Shown here piece after piece: positions 10,139 through 19,198 of a stretch of DNA of 64,000 nucleotides; position 1 is the first letter of the stretch; each line of letters opens with the position of its first letter. The notes under the pieces are model-generated. The model made no database searches. It saw only the letters and a program-made list of their open reading frames with translations, and was not told where the DNA came from. The position numbers and the translations under genes are program-made. The stretch comes from Neopestalotiopsis rosae (Eukaryota > Ascomycota > Sordariomycetes > Amphisphaeriales > Sporocadaceae): assembly GCA_023078685.1 (NCBI GenBank), contig JALGAS010000006.1, positions 930,001 through 994,000 on the forward strand, in the 5' to 3' direction.

Positions 10139-12019
10139 ATGCAGAACTCAGAAAAGGGCAAGCAAGATCGTCCCATCAGAATTGGGAATGCATCTGGTGC
10201 CATTGGCGATGGCATCGACCAAGTATACAAACTGGCAAAGTCGGGAGCAGTCGATACAATCACTGCCGACTACCTTGCCGAGTTCAACATTGCTTGGAAA
10301 GCAATCGAGCTGTCACATAACCCGGAATTAGGCTACGAGTCCAATTTCCTCGAGCAGCTGGCCTGGGAGAATGGTGATGCTGCTCGGCTTGTTGCTGAGA
10401 AGCGCATCAAGATCGTCCATGACGGCGGGGCTCTCAACCCCAAAGGCCTAGCCATCAAGGTCGACGAATATCTCAAGAGACTAGGGATATTGGACTTAAA
10501 GGTTGCTGCTGTTACTGGCGACGACCTGACGGAGAGGCTTCGCGAAAATCAACTTGGCAGTATGAAACATCTCGATCTAGCCGAAACATTTCTCGAGGCA
10601 AGGAAGGAGGACATACTGGCAGCAAATGCATACACTGGTCACTCTGGTATAGTTCGCGCACTACAAGAGGGCGCCGACATTGTGATCTGTGGACGATGCT
10701 GCGATGCGAGTCCCGTAACGGGACTTGCGTCTTGGTGGCATGGCTGGGGTCACACCGAGTACGACAAGCTTGCCAGTAGTCTCATGGCTGGTCATCTCAT
10801 TGAATGTGGCGCATACGTGACTGGTGGCAACTTTTGCGGTGCTCCAGAAATTGAGCAACTTCATCACGTCGGCTACCCGATTGCGGAGATCTCGCACGAC
10901 GGAGCCGTGGTTATCACCAAACCGCCTGGCACCAACGGCGCCGTCACGGTCGACACGTGCAAGGCGCAATTACTCTACGAGATTCAAGGACCAATCTACT
11001 TGAATCCCGATGTGGTGGCCGACATTAAGCAAGCTCAACTGGTGCAAGTCGGAAAGGACCGTGTAAAGTTGTCTGGCATCAAAGGTTCGGCACCACCGCC
11101 TACGACAAAGCTTGCAGTGTGTCTACTGGGCGGTTGGCAGGCAGAGATCTCGGGCTACTGCGCCGGCCTCGACACGGACTTCAAGTTCAATATGATGAAA
11201 GATCAAGTTTTACGCCAGATAAATCCAGAGGACTTTACAACTTTCAGCATTGAAAAGTATGGGTCACCGAGCGCTAATCCTCAGTCACAAGCCGAGTCCA
11301 CAGTCCAGATTCGCTTGTTTGCGCAATCGCCCAAGAAGGAGGCCATGATGCAATTCCGGCGCGCCATCTTTTACAACGGCATGCAAGGATACTGCGGGCT
11401 TCACTTGTCCATGGACTGGCGCACTATGGAGCCGAAGCCCTACGTCAAGTATTTCCCTGCCTTGATTTCGCAATCAGAGATTCCGCTACAAGTACAGATA
11501 CTAGGAGCAAATGAAGCAGGCGTAAATGTAGAGGCTAGAGGCCTTGTCGACTGTGCGCCAGCTGCTCCAGCGCAACGAAGTCATGAGGTTCACAGACCAA
11601 TTGATATAGATGCATGCTGGCCTAGGACTACATTGCGGCCTTTGGGGGATCTGGTGTTTGCGCGAAGTGGTGACAAGGGCGGTAATGCCAATGTTGGATT
11701 CTGGGTTCGGCATGAGGCTGCCTGGCCCTGGCTGCAGTCCTTCCTAAGCAGTGAGAGATTGATAGCACTGCTGGGAAATGATTGGGACGACAAGTATGCC
11801 GTTGAGCGCTGCGAGTTTCGGCACTTGCACGCTGTTCACTTTGTTGTCAAGGGCATATTGCAAGACGGCGTCAGCAGTTCCTCGATACTGGATGGATTTG
11901 GCAAAAGTTTTGGAGAGTTCCTTAGGGCTCGACATGTCGCTCTTCCGAATCAACTGGTCGAGATAGAGGATGATTTGAGAAAGCGATCACGAAAGCAGCA
12001 TTTTGAATCTAGACTTTGA
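10139..12019 (+). CDS. AtuA-like (DUF1446) protein, copy 2, with PTS1 terminus
   Basis: An intronless gene of 626 residues from the ATG at 10139; in-frame ATGs at 10118 and 9998 are alternatives, but the family N terminus (RPIRIGNASGAIGD) begins soon after 10139. Conserved AtuA blocks are visible in order: TITADYLAE, IVHDGGALNPKG, AVTGDD, GADIVICGRCCDAS, SWWHGW, GHLIECGAYVTGG and the C-terminal LVFARSGDKGGNANVGFWVR, which matches the AtuA_C domain. The protein ends in ESRL, a PTS1-type signal. It is clearly paralogous to the six-exon copy 1 but has no introns, which suggests either intron loss or separate ancestry. The family's biochemical activity is unknown; genetic evidence in Pseudomonas ties it to acyclic terpene catabolism. 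Confidence 0.9.
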   Translation: MQNSEKGKQDRPIRIGNASGAIGDGIDQVYKLAKSGAVDTITADYLAEFNIAWKAIELSHNPELGYESNFLEQLAWENGDAARLVAEKRIKIVHDGGALNPKGLAIKVDEYLKRLGILDLKVAAVTGDDLTERLRENQLGSMKHLDLAETFLEARKEDILAANAYTGHSGIVRALQEGADIVICGRCCDASPVTGLASWWHGWGHTEYDKLASSLMAGHLIECGAYVTGGNFCGAPEIEQLHHVGYPIAEISHDGAVVITKPPGTNGAVTVDTCKAQLLYEIQGPIYLNPDVVADIKQAQLVQVGKDRVKLSGIKGSAPPPTTKLAVCLLGGWQAEISGYCAGLDTDFKFNMMKDQVLRQINPEDFTTFSIEKYGSPSANPQSQAESTVQIRLFAQSPKKEAMMQFRRAIFYNGMQGYCGLHLSMDWRTMEPKPYVKYFPALISQSEIPLQVQILGANEAGVNVEARGLVDCAPAAPAQRSHEVHRPIDIDACWPRTTLRPLGDLVFARSGDKGGNANVGFWVRHEAAWPWLQSFLSSERLIALLGNDWDDKYAVERCEFRHLHAVHFVVKGILQDGVSSSSILDGFGKSFGEFLRARHVALPNQLVEIEDDLRKRSRKQHFESRL

Positions 12020-12488
12020 TATGTACTAAGAATATTATTATCATACAATTGGCACTTTCTGCGTCCTAGATCTATGTTAATGTGCAAGCTTGACTGCAGG
12101 ACCAGTTTATCATAGCGTTTATGGGGACGTAAATCTGGAGAGTTATGGTTATCTCGATGGATATCAGTTGTCTGTTTTGAGTATGAAAGGAAACAATACA
12201 ACGTGCACAGGAGTACAATCTACTCCGCCCAAAATGCACCGTCAGTGAGTGTTACTGGGATGTTTTACCGAGGACTCGCTATGAGCAGTGCTTGGTGCAG
12301 CACATGTCAGTGGTTCGATCGCTAATTTACCCTGGTCCTTCGCAAGTAACAGGGTTCGGCGGCTAATACACACTATAAAGACGCTGCGATGAACATTACA
12401 TTGTATCTCCAGCTGCTTGCTCCCTACCCCAAGCTTACAACATTGTCGCGAAGGAGGCAATCGAATTTTGCAAAACCAAAACACACAA
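12020..12488. other. Upstream region of the MaoC-like hydratase gene
   Basis: No exact copy of the 12-bp cluster element was found here, unlike the other main cluster promoters. A TATA-like TATAAAG lies near 12375. Nothing else is called. Confidence 0.4.
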
Positions 12489-13567
12489 ATGGTAGAACAT
12501 CGTCCAGTCAGGAATGCTTCTGGTCGCTACGACAATGTCGACTTTCGCAAAGCTGCTGGTTTCAAATATCCGCCAATAAAGTGCAGCTATAATCGCCGCG
12601 ACGTTTTGTTATTCGTGAGCCAGAACCCAGACATAGTCCTGTCTGCTGCTATCAACTAAATGATTGTCAGGCCAATGCAATTGGAGCGCAAAAGGACGAG
12701 TTGCACTTTCTCTATGAGCTGCATCCCAAATTTGCTATATTTCCAACGTTTCCGATCAATCTGGCATTCAAACAGACAGACCAAGATGTATTTGACTTTA
12801 TTGCTCGTACTGTGAGCGCCGATGTCCCCGGAGTGCCGCCATTCGATGCGCAGAGATCTGTCGATGGCGAACGAGGAATCAAAATCTTGCGACCACTGCC
12901 TGTCAGTTCCGAAAGTCTCGAGCTAGAGATTCATAACAAAGTCGTCGGAGCCTATGACAAAGGTTTGTGTATAGTTCACACTACTTTCGAGAGAGACGAC
13001 TGACATATAGTGTACGCAGGCGGAGCCATGATTCTGGAAACTGAAGGAGAACTTATTGACGTCAAAACGGGACTTGTCTATGTCAAACTCACATCCACCG
13101 CATTCGGTATTGGTCAAGGAGGATACGGAGGACCGAGGGGACCGTCCAAGCCAAATGCGCTCATTCCAAACCGCCCTCCAGACGCTATTCACAATTTCAA
13201 GACCACACCCGAGATCGCTCTTCTGTACCGATTATGCGGTGACTATAATCCCATGCATGCGGATGATGAGTTTGGGCAGCGCGCTGGATTCAAGGGCTCC
13301 ATTCTACAGGGCTTGGGCACCTGGAACATCGCGGCACATGGACTCCTAAGAGAGCTTGGGAACTCGGATCCCTCCCGGCTCATGACATACAGCGCTAGAT
13401 TCAAGAGTGTGGTATATCCAGGGGATGAGTTGGAAACACGCATGTGGATTGTTGCATCAGGCAATGGTATAGATGACGTTCTGTTTGAGACGGTCGTCAA
13501 AGGAGACGGCAGAGTGGCCCTTTCCAATGGTCAGGCTAAGGTCAAACAAAGTGGCAGTAAACTATAG
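12489..13567 (+). CDS. Peroxisomal MaoC-like (R)-hydratase, hydratase-2 type
   Basis: Three exons (12489-12614, 12671-12962, 13020-13567) join in phase to 321 residues. It looks like a double hot-dog enoyl-CoA hydratase 2, the fold found at the C terminus of fungal multifunctional enzyme 2, here as a stand-alone protein. The active-site motif is CGDYNPMHAD, followed by GFKGSILQGLGT. The last three residues are SKL, the canonical PTS1. Enzymes of this type hydrate trans-2-enoyl-CoA to (3R)-hydroxyacyl-CoA in peroxisomes. It is convergent with the enoyl-CoA hydratase gene on the minus strand, with only 52 bp between the stop codons. Substrate preference is not readable. Confidence 0.9.
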
Positions 13568-13619
13568 TCAGTGTATTTTCAAATTAGTGCTTCATTTCGA
13601 AAATGTCAATGTATAGTCG

Positions 13620-14523
13620 CTACAAATGTGAAGGTCTCCAGACTGGGTTCCTCTTTTCACGGTACGCTGCCAACCCTTCGGTAGCATTGGCACTTCTGAG
13701 CATGGCCTCAGCGTATATCTCTTGACCGCGCATAGTCGCTCGACTAATGCCCGTTTCCCAAGCCTCCCGAGCCCCGAGACGGGATATGATTACACTATCA
13801 GGACAAAGCGCGGCGATTTCAGATGCATAATCGAGGGTTCGTTCTAGCAGTCTCTCTTGAGGCACAATCTCTTTGACAAGACCCCAGCTCACGGCTTCTT
13901 CGATAGTGAGAGTTCTCCCGGTCAGACACAAGTCCATGGTCCGGTGATTTCCGAAAAGAACCATGCATCGAGGTAGCGCCCCGGCCAGTGCCACGACGCC
14001 ACGGAGGACCTCAGGGAGGCGGAACGTCGCGTTTGGCGACGCAAAGATGACATCCGAATTCAATACAATTTCAAAGCCTCCGCCTACTTGCAGTTTAGAA
14101 CGAGCTCACAGCAATCCAAAAACACGTTTCCTTACCATGAGCATGGCCGTTGCATGCGACAACGATGGGTTTCTTGCCAGTCCGATTGGCCATGCCACCA
14201 AACCCTCCCACTGGATATTCGTGAGCGACAGAGTTGTTATTTTTGATATCCAGTCGCTGTTTCAAGTCCATGCCGGAGCAAAAGGCCTGATCCCCGGCGC
14301 CGGTGAAGACGGCACATCGCAGCTCGGGCTCGGCGTCATACCATCTCCACAAGAAGCCGAGTTCAATAGTCGCTTCTACGGGGAGGCAGTTTCTATACTC
14401 TGGTCGATTGATGGTGACGAGAAGGACATGTTTTCGTGGAAACGAGATCAAGCTATGTTGCAAGGCGGGATAAGGGTGCTGTATCCAGTCAGGTACCGGA
14501 TTGGTCGTCGTAGGGCTGGACAT
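13620..14523 (-). CDS. Enoyl-CoA hydratase/isomerase family protein 1
   Basis: Two exons (14136-14523 and 13620-14083) join in phase to 283 residues of the crotonase superfamily. The oxyanion-hole motif AFCSGMDLKQ and the second Gly-rich motif GHAHGGGFEIVLNSDV, which spans the intron, are present. RLPEVLRGVVALAGALPR follows and carries one of the usual catalytic Glu positions; the second usual Glu position is not obvious, as in many isomerases and divergent members. The C terminus SHL is a PTS1 variant. The gene is divergent from a second crotonase-family gene at 15209 and shares its promoter region. Hydratase, isomerase or another crotonase reaction are all possible. Confidence 0.88.
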
Positions 14524-15208
14524 TGTGGTGCACTGAAGACAACTGACGCCGATACGCTATCATTGATCAATTCTTGGACATACAACCAAGTCTAGGCCAG
14601 TGTATAGGTGTCTTACTAGCAAACCACACGCACTCGGACTGCCATGCTGCACCTCATTGTACCTTTGCCTGCTTCGGTCAACGTTTGCCGTCTTTTGTAT
14701 TTGCACATGTAGCACGGCAAAGACTCTATGCACCTGCATGGTCAGGATTGGTCGGACCCTCCAGCGATACGACCCTGCAGACGCTGAATCATTAGATCGT
14801 TCGGCTCCCGTGTCTTACCCCAGGTTTGCGGGGTCATACGCGGATAGACCGGGATGGTGCATCATGGTAAATGATTGCCGATATCATGAACCTAGCAATG
14901 GCGACAGGGGGCTTGCGAGGGTTGCGTATGCTGACTGAAGGCCTGATACTGAATACGCTGATGCATGGATAGAACAAGCGAAGCGAACTAGTATACGGTA
15001 GAAGGTACCTGCGAAATGGGCGCCAATTGGCGAAGGCTTCTGGGTTTCTAGATAGGACCCTGACTTTGGTAGTGTTAGTAGATGTAAGGTGTTATTAGGC
15101 TTTGATTACTGCGACCAAATTTTATTGAATCAAAAACACTATTGATCAGAAGTTGAGCAGCAACGGTTGTGTGAATAATAGTATCAGATACTCTTTACGA
15201 TCCGCAAA
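14524..15208. promoter_or_regulatory. Bidirectional promoter between the two enoyl-CoA hydratase genes
   Basis: This 685-bp divergent promoter contains the 12-bp cluster element (14784-14795), GGTGCATCA (14856-14864, also in the ligase/AtuA-2 promoter) and GAATACGC (14951-14958, the reverse of GCGTATTC seen at 9879 and 16381). No coding potential is convincing. Confidence 0.65.
14784..14795 (-). promoter_or_regulatory. Cluster element CTAATGATTCAG, copy 3
   Basis: Reads CTGAATCATTAG on the plus strand. It is 261 bp from the start of crotonase gene 1 and 414 bp from the start of crotonase gene 2. Confidence 0.7.
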
Positions 15209-16090
15209 ATGTCTCCAACAGAGACACAACCGCCTCCAACGCCAACATTTCTCAAGCTATCATATCCAGCGCCACGAGTCCTTCTAATTCGTATGGATCG
15301 CCCCAAAGATCTCAATGCCATGTCCACGACGGCTCAATGGGAAATGGACTCGGTATGGAAATGGTTGGATCTTGAACCTAACCTGAGCGTCGCCGTCATC
15401 ACGGGCACAGGTCGGGCCTTTTCCGCGGGGGCCGATCTCAAAGAATGGAACAATTCCATGTCCGACGATTCAGACCCTAAAAGTCGAATGGGCAATGCGC
15501 CCGCCTTTAAACCTCTTTCACGGCGGCTGGGGAAGAAACCAGTAATTGCTGCCGTCAATGGGTTGGCCATGGGAGGGGGTTGCGAATTCATAGTCAATTG
15601 TGGTATGTTCTCCATCAGCACCGGGTCGGACATGTTTCTAAATCGCACGACAGATCTTGTAGTTGCTGCCGAAGATGCCTACTTTGGGCTTCCCGAGGTG
15701 AAACGAGGACTGGCTCCGATAGGCGGTGCTTTACCGCGTCTGATAAGGACAATTGGCTTGCAGCGGGCGTCGGAGTTCGCGCTCACGGGCAGGAAAGCCA
15801 GCGCACAGGAGTTACTGACGTGGGGCTTGGTAAACAAGGTCGTCCCCAAAGATCAAGTCGTGGACGAAGCTGTGAAATATGCTGTAGAGATTGCCGCAAA
15901 TAGTCCAGATGCGATAATATGCACGAGGGCTGGGCTCAGGCAGGGCTGGGAGACGGCTTCGGTCGAGAGAGCCGTAGAGATCACGCTGGAAAGAGAGTTT
16001 GCCGAGCTTCAAAGAGGGGAGAATATCCTCGAAGGATTGAAGGCATTCTCAGAGAAGCGACAGCCATCGTGGAAAGGAAGTCGCCTCTAA
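15209..16090 (+). CDS. Enoyl-CoA hydratase/isomerase family protein 2
   Basis: A crotonase-superfamily protein. The reading frame is open throughout (293 codons), but a 51-nt intron (15603-15653, GTATGT..CAG) is likely: removing it restores the family block EFIVNCDLVVAAEDAYFGLP and gives 276 residues. The oxyanion-hole motifs AFSAGADLKEW and AMGGGCEF are clear, and GLPEVKRGLAPIGGALPR follows. The C terminus SRL is a PTS1-type signal. It is the divergent neighbour and a probable paralogue of the crotonase gene at 13620-14523. Because the intron is in frame and has no stop, an unspliced form would carry 17 extra residues next to the active site. Confidence 0.9.
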   Translation: MSPTETQPPPTPTFLKLSYPAPRVLLIRMDRPKDLNAMSTTAQWEMDSVWKWLDLEPNLSVAVITGTGRAFSAGADLKEWNNSMSDDSDPKSRMGNAPAFKPLSRRLGKKPVIAAVNGLAMGGGCEFIVNCGMFSISTGSDMFLNRTTDLVVAAEDAYFGLPEVKRGLAPIGGALPRLIRTIGLQRASEFALTGRKASAQELLTWGLVNKVVPKDQVVDEAVKYAVEIAANSPDAIICTRAGLRQGWETASVERAVEITLEREFAELQRGENILEGLKAFSEKRQPSWKGSRL

Positions 16091-16380
16091 AGTGCTCTTT
16101 TGTCTTTCTCCCTGCAATACCTAGATTTCGTCAAATTAGTTGAGCTCAGACTCGAGGCGCACCTGGTAGAACGATCGAAATAGCTCCTTAGATCTATAAT
16201 CCATGGTATACAATGAAATCCAACGTCGTTTGCGAATAGAGATGCCCAGCTTGGGATACTATCTGTCTCAGAGGTACAAGCATGGCGCGGTTCATGGCGT
16301 CCAACAACGATTGGTCCGATAGGAGTAAAGCTACCTACTCATGGTCTACGCCAAGCACTTGTTACACCGTACGCCCTCGA

Positions 16381-16394
16381 GCGTATTCGCTTGC
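16381..16394 (+). promoter_or_regulatory. Shared promoter 14-mer GCGTATTCGCTTGC, copy 2
   Basis: Identical to 9879-9892. It lies 36 bp (start to start) before cluster element copy 4. Confidence 0.45.
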
Positions 16395-16416
16395 TGTTGC
16401 CCGTCAGGTCATATTA

Positions 16417-16428
16417 CTAATGATTCAG
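16417..16428 (+). promoter_or_regulatory. Cluster element CTAATGATTCAG, copy 4
   Basis: Exact 12-base match to the three other copies, 303 bp upstream of the MFS transporter start codon. Confidence 0.7.
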
Positions 16429-16702
16429 CATCATCCCTGCACCAGTCGTAAAGGACCTCCTCTCCGATATACTACTAGACACCTAGCCAGTATTGCTCTG
16501 CCGTATGGCTGAACTTCCCCGCCAGGTCCTGTAGATCAATGGAGTGGGGGTTGTATATCTGCCCTTTCCGTATAGTAAATTCATTACCTTGCGTCTTCAA
16601 AAGCTTTTGTAAGTGAGGCCTGGAATCAAGTTTTGTGCTTGTCCTGCAGAAATTCTGTTCAGACTGTGCAGCTCCCTTTCTTCGTACTACCGACGCTTTT
16701 TG

Positions 16703-16714
16703 TTACGTACGTAA
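16703..16714. promoter_or_regulatory. Palindrome TTACGTACGTAA, possible bZIP site
   Basis: A perfect 12-bp palindrome made of two overlapping TTACGTA half patterns. Yap-type fungal bZIP proteins bind TTACGTAA or TTAGTAA, so this may be a bZIP site. It is only 17 nt before the chosen start codon and so may be in the 5' UTR. Confidence 0.35.
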
Positions 16715-16730
16715 TTACCATTGTGCTCAA

Positions 16731-18731
16731 ATGGAACCCATCAAGGAGGAGACCAGAGCTGCCCAGACGGAGGAAATTGAAAAGATACCCGAAGGACGTG
16801 GCTTTGAAGACGATGCTTCTTCAATTAGTCCGGAGGCCCTGGGCGACGACTTGCCAGAAGGCTACTTCTACTCGGTGCAGTTTCTCGGCGCTTTGACCGT
16901 AAGTGGTGCGAGTTCAGATACATATGGCTATAGCTAATTATGATTAGGGGTTCTGTCTATCCGCAATCTCTGCCTACATATTTCTCCTCTTTCCGACAAA
17001 CATCCTTACATACATCAACGCGGACATTGGCCCAAGTCCGTACATCGCATGGGTCAACATCGCAAGAACGTTGGCGCTGTCCTTTACTTATACTATCCTC
17101 GGTCGATTATCCGATCTATTTGGACGTCGCTGGTTCTTCATCAGCGGAAATATTGTCGCCCTGATCGGCATTATCGTCTGCGCTCTCGCTCAGAATGTTA
17201 ATACACTGATCATCGGAAGTGCTGTGTATGGTCTGGGCGAGACTGTCCAGCTCAGCTTTAATGTCGCGGTTGGGGAGCTGGTCCCAAACAAGTACCGACC
17301 AATGGTTTTATCGTTCATCTTTCTCACCAATGCACCTTTTGCCAGTTTTGGTCCAATCATGGGTGAGACAAGACAGCTCTTTGCGGATGCAACATTGTGG
17401 TACAGTTGCTCATCAAGAAACAGCACGAAAGTTTATCGAGGTTCCGTCTCTTGGGTGGCGTTGGTGTTATTACATCAACATCATTGCCGTTGGCCTTGCC
17501 ATTGTGCTTTTATACTTCTTTTATAACCCGCCCACGTTTGAACTACTGCACGAACGCAAAGGAAAGAAGGAGATCTTGAAAAAGCTTGACTGTGGGTAGA
17601 CACAATCATAAAAAACAAGACGTCATAATGTTAACAATTCTTAGATCTTGGGATATTCCTATGGACCGCCGGACTCACCTTGTTCTTGATGGGAGTTTCG
17701 CTTGGTGGAACCATTTACCCTTGGGCTTCAGCGCCCGTCATTTCCACCATCGTGATCGGCGTGTCATTGTTAATTATACTCTTCGTCTGGGAGACTATTG
17801 CCGAGCTGGAGTATCCTGCGATACCGGTCAAATTCTTTCGCAATCGTGGCTTCATGAGTTTGGTCTGCTGTGCGACAGTTGGGAGTGTAAGTTCTATGAT
17901 GCTGGATAATATCATTTGGAATACAAATTGATCCAATACTAGATGACCTACTACTCGGCTGTATTGCTTTGGCCTCAGCAGGTACAAGCTCTTTTCACTA
18001 AAGACATCACGGAAGCTGGGTGGCTCTCGGTATGTAGATCCGATTGGCTTCCACCAACTACAGACTGACAAAGGCGACAGTGCACAGTCGGAAGCGCAAC
18101 AGCTCTGGGTCAGATATGCGCCGGTGCGATCGTCAAATGGGGTGGTAATGTTCGATACTGGATTATATTCTCTACATTTGCCATGGTAGGTTTTGTGGGT
18201 GCTCTGGCCGCCGTGACTCCAGACACCAGGAATATGGCCGTTGCGCTCGTCATCTTAGGTCCCTTCTTCGTAGGATTCATCGAGCTGGCATCTCTGGCCC
18301 TCGCTCCCCTGTTCTGCAAGCCTGCGGACATTGGCTTGGCTTCGGGTTTACTCGCTTCCATCAGATCCGCCGGGGGCTCCATAGCAGTGGCCGTTTTCAG
18401 TACGATCCTGTCAAATCGAGTCAAAACAACTATACCCGAGACTGTGGGCCCAGCAGTAGTGGCAGCGGGTTTGCCGGAAGGCCAAGTCAGCGCACTCGTC
18501 ACAGCCATTATTGGTGGTAAACTGTCGTCATTTTCGGGATTGACGCCGTCTATCAGCGCTGCTGTGAGTGCAACACTCCCCACGGCATATGCGCAAGCAT
18601 TCAAGACTGTGTACCTGGCGAGCTTGGGGTTTGGTGGGATAGCAATCGTTGGATGTCTCTTTTCCAAAGACGCACAGAAGCATTTGACAGATAGGGTTGA
18701 ACGCAGGATGCAAAGTGGCGAGGTCGATTAG
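16731..18731 (+). CDS. MFS transporter, TRI12/DHA-type 14-helix family
   Basis: Six exons (16731-16898, 16948-17362, 17424-17591, 17645-17886, 17943-18029, 18081-18731) join in phase to 576 residues. The multi-helix protein has the MFS signature GRLSDLFGRRWFF, VYGLGETVQLSFNVAVGELVPNKYR-type text and FIEVPSLGWRW typical of the TRI12-like fungal family, whose members export toxins or siderophores or mediate substrate uptake. The acidic N-terminal tail (about 45 residues) is cytosolic. It sits between the hydratase genes and the bZIP gene, and its promoter carries the cluster element, so it probably moves the cluster's substrate or product across a membrane. Direction of transport is not readable. 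Confidence 0.9.
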
Positions 18732-19198
18732 GCCTGGTACATTGATCATGTACATAATTCCACGTTGCAGAGCTGTTGATGAAACATCATCAATTGTAAC
18801 AAGTCGCGTTGTAGACTTCATGATCGCGATTACCTAGTGCCCAGATTACAAGTATTGGGGTGAGAAGGTAACCCCCTCCGCCCGGATATAGAGCACAGAG
18901 GACGCTAAGGTTAGGCATTTGATGCTGGGGTACCTTAGCCTACACGGGGCCCCGCGCCACTAACTATCGCCTATGACTCTAACTATCTGGCACTTGCCCT
19001 CTCGAATTCAAGCTCTGCATCTGCTCCTCCAAACGACACGTTTGATGATATCAGACTCCGTCAATCTCATATTGTTCAAGTGCTATTTGACATAGAACCA
19101 AGTCAAGCGGGCTTGTATTTGTTCAATATGACTCGTTTGCGCAATCGAGGCTCGGACACTGGCACTTGAATAATAATATATTAGCAGGTTGCTGCATA
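18732..19198. other. Upstream region of the bZIP regulator gene
   Basis: No exact cluster element is present, so the regulator may be controlled differently from its presumed targets. No other signal is called. Confidence 0.4.

Larger units (their letters stand above)
16091..16730. promoter_or_regulatory. Promoter region of the cluster MFS transporter
   Basis: It contains the 14-mer GCGTATTCGCTTGC (16381-16394), the 12-bp cluster element (16417-16428) and the palindrome TTACGTACGTAA (16703-16714). Confidence 0.65.
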
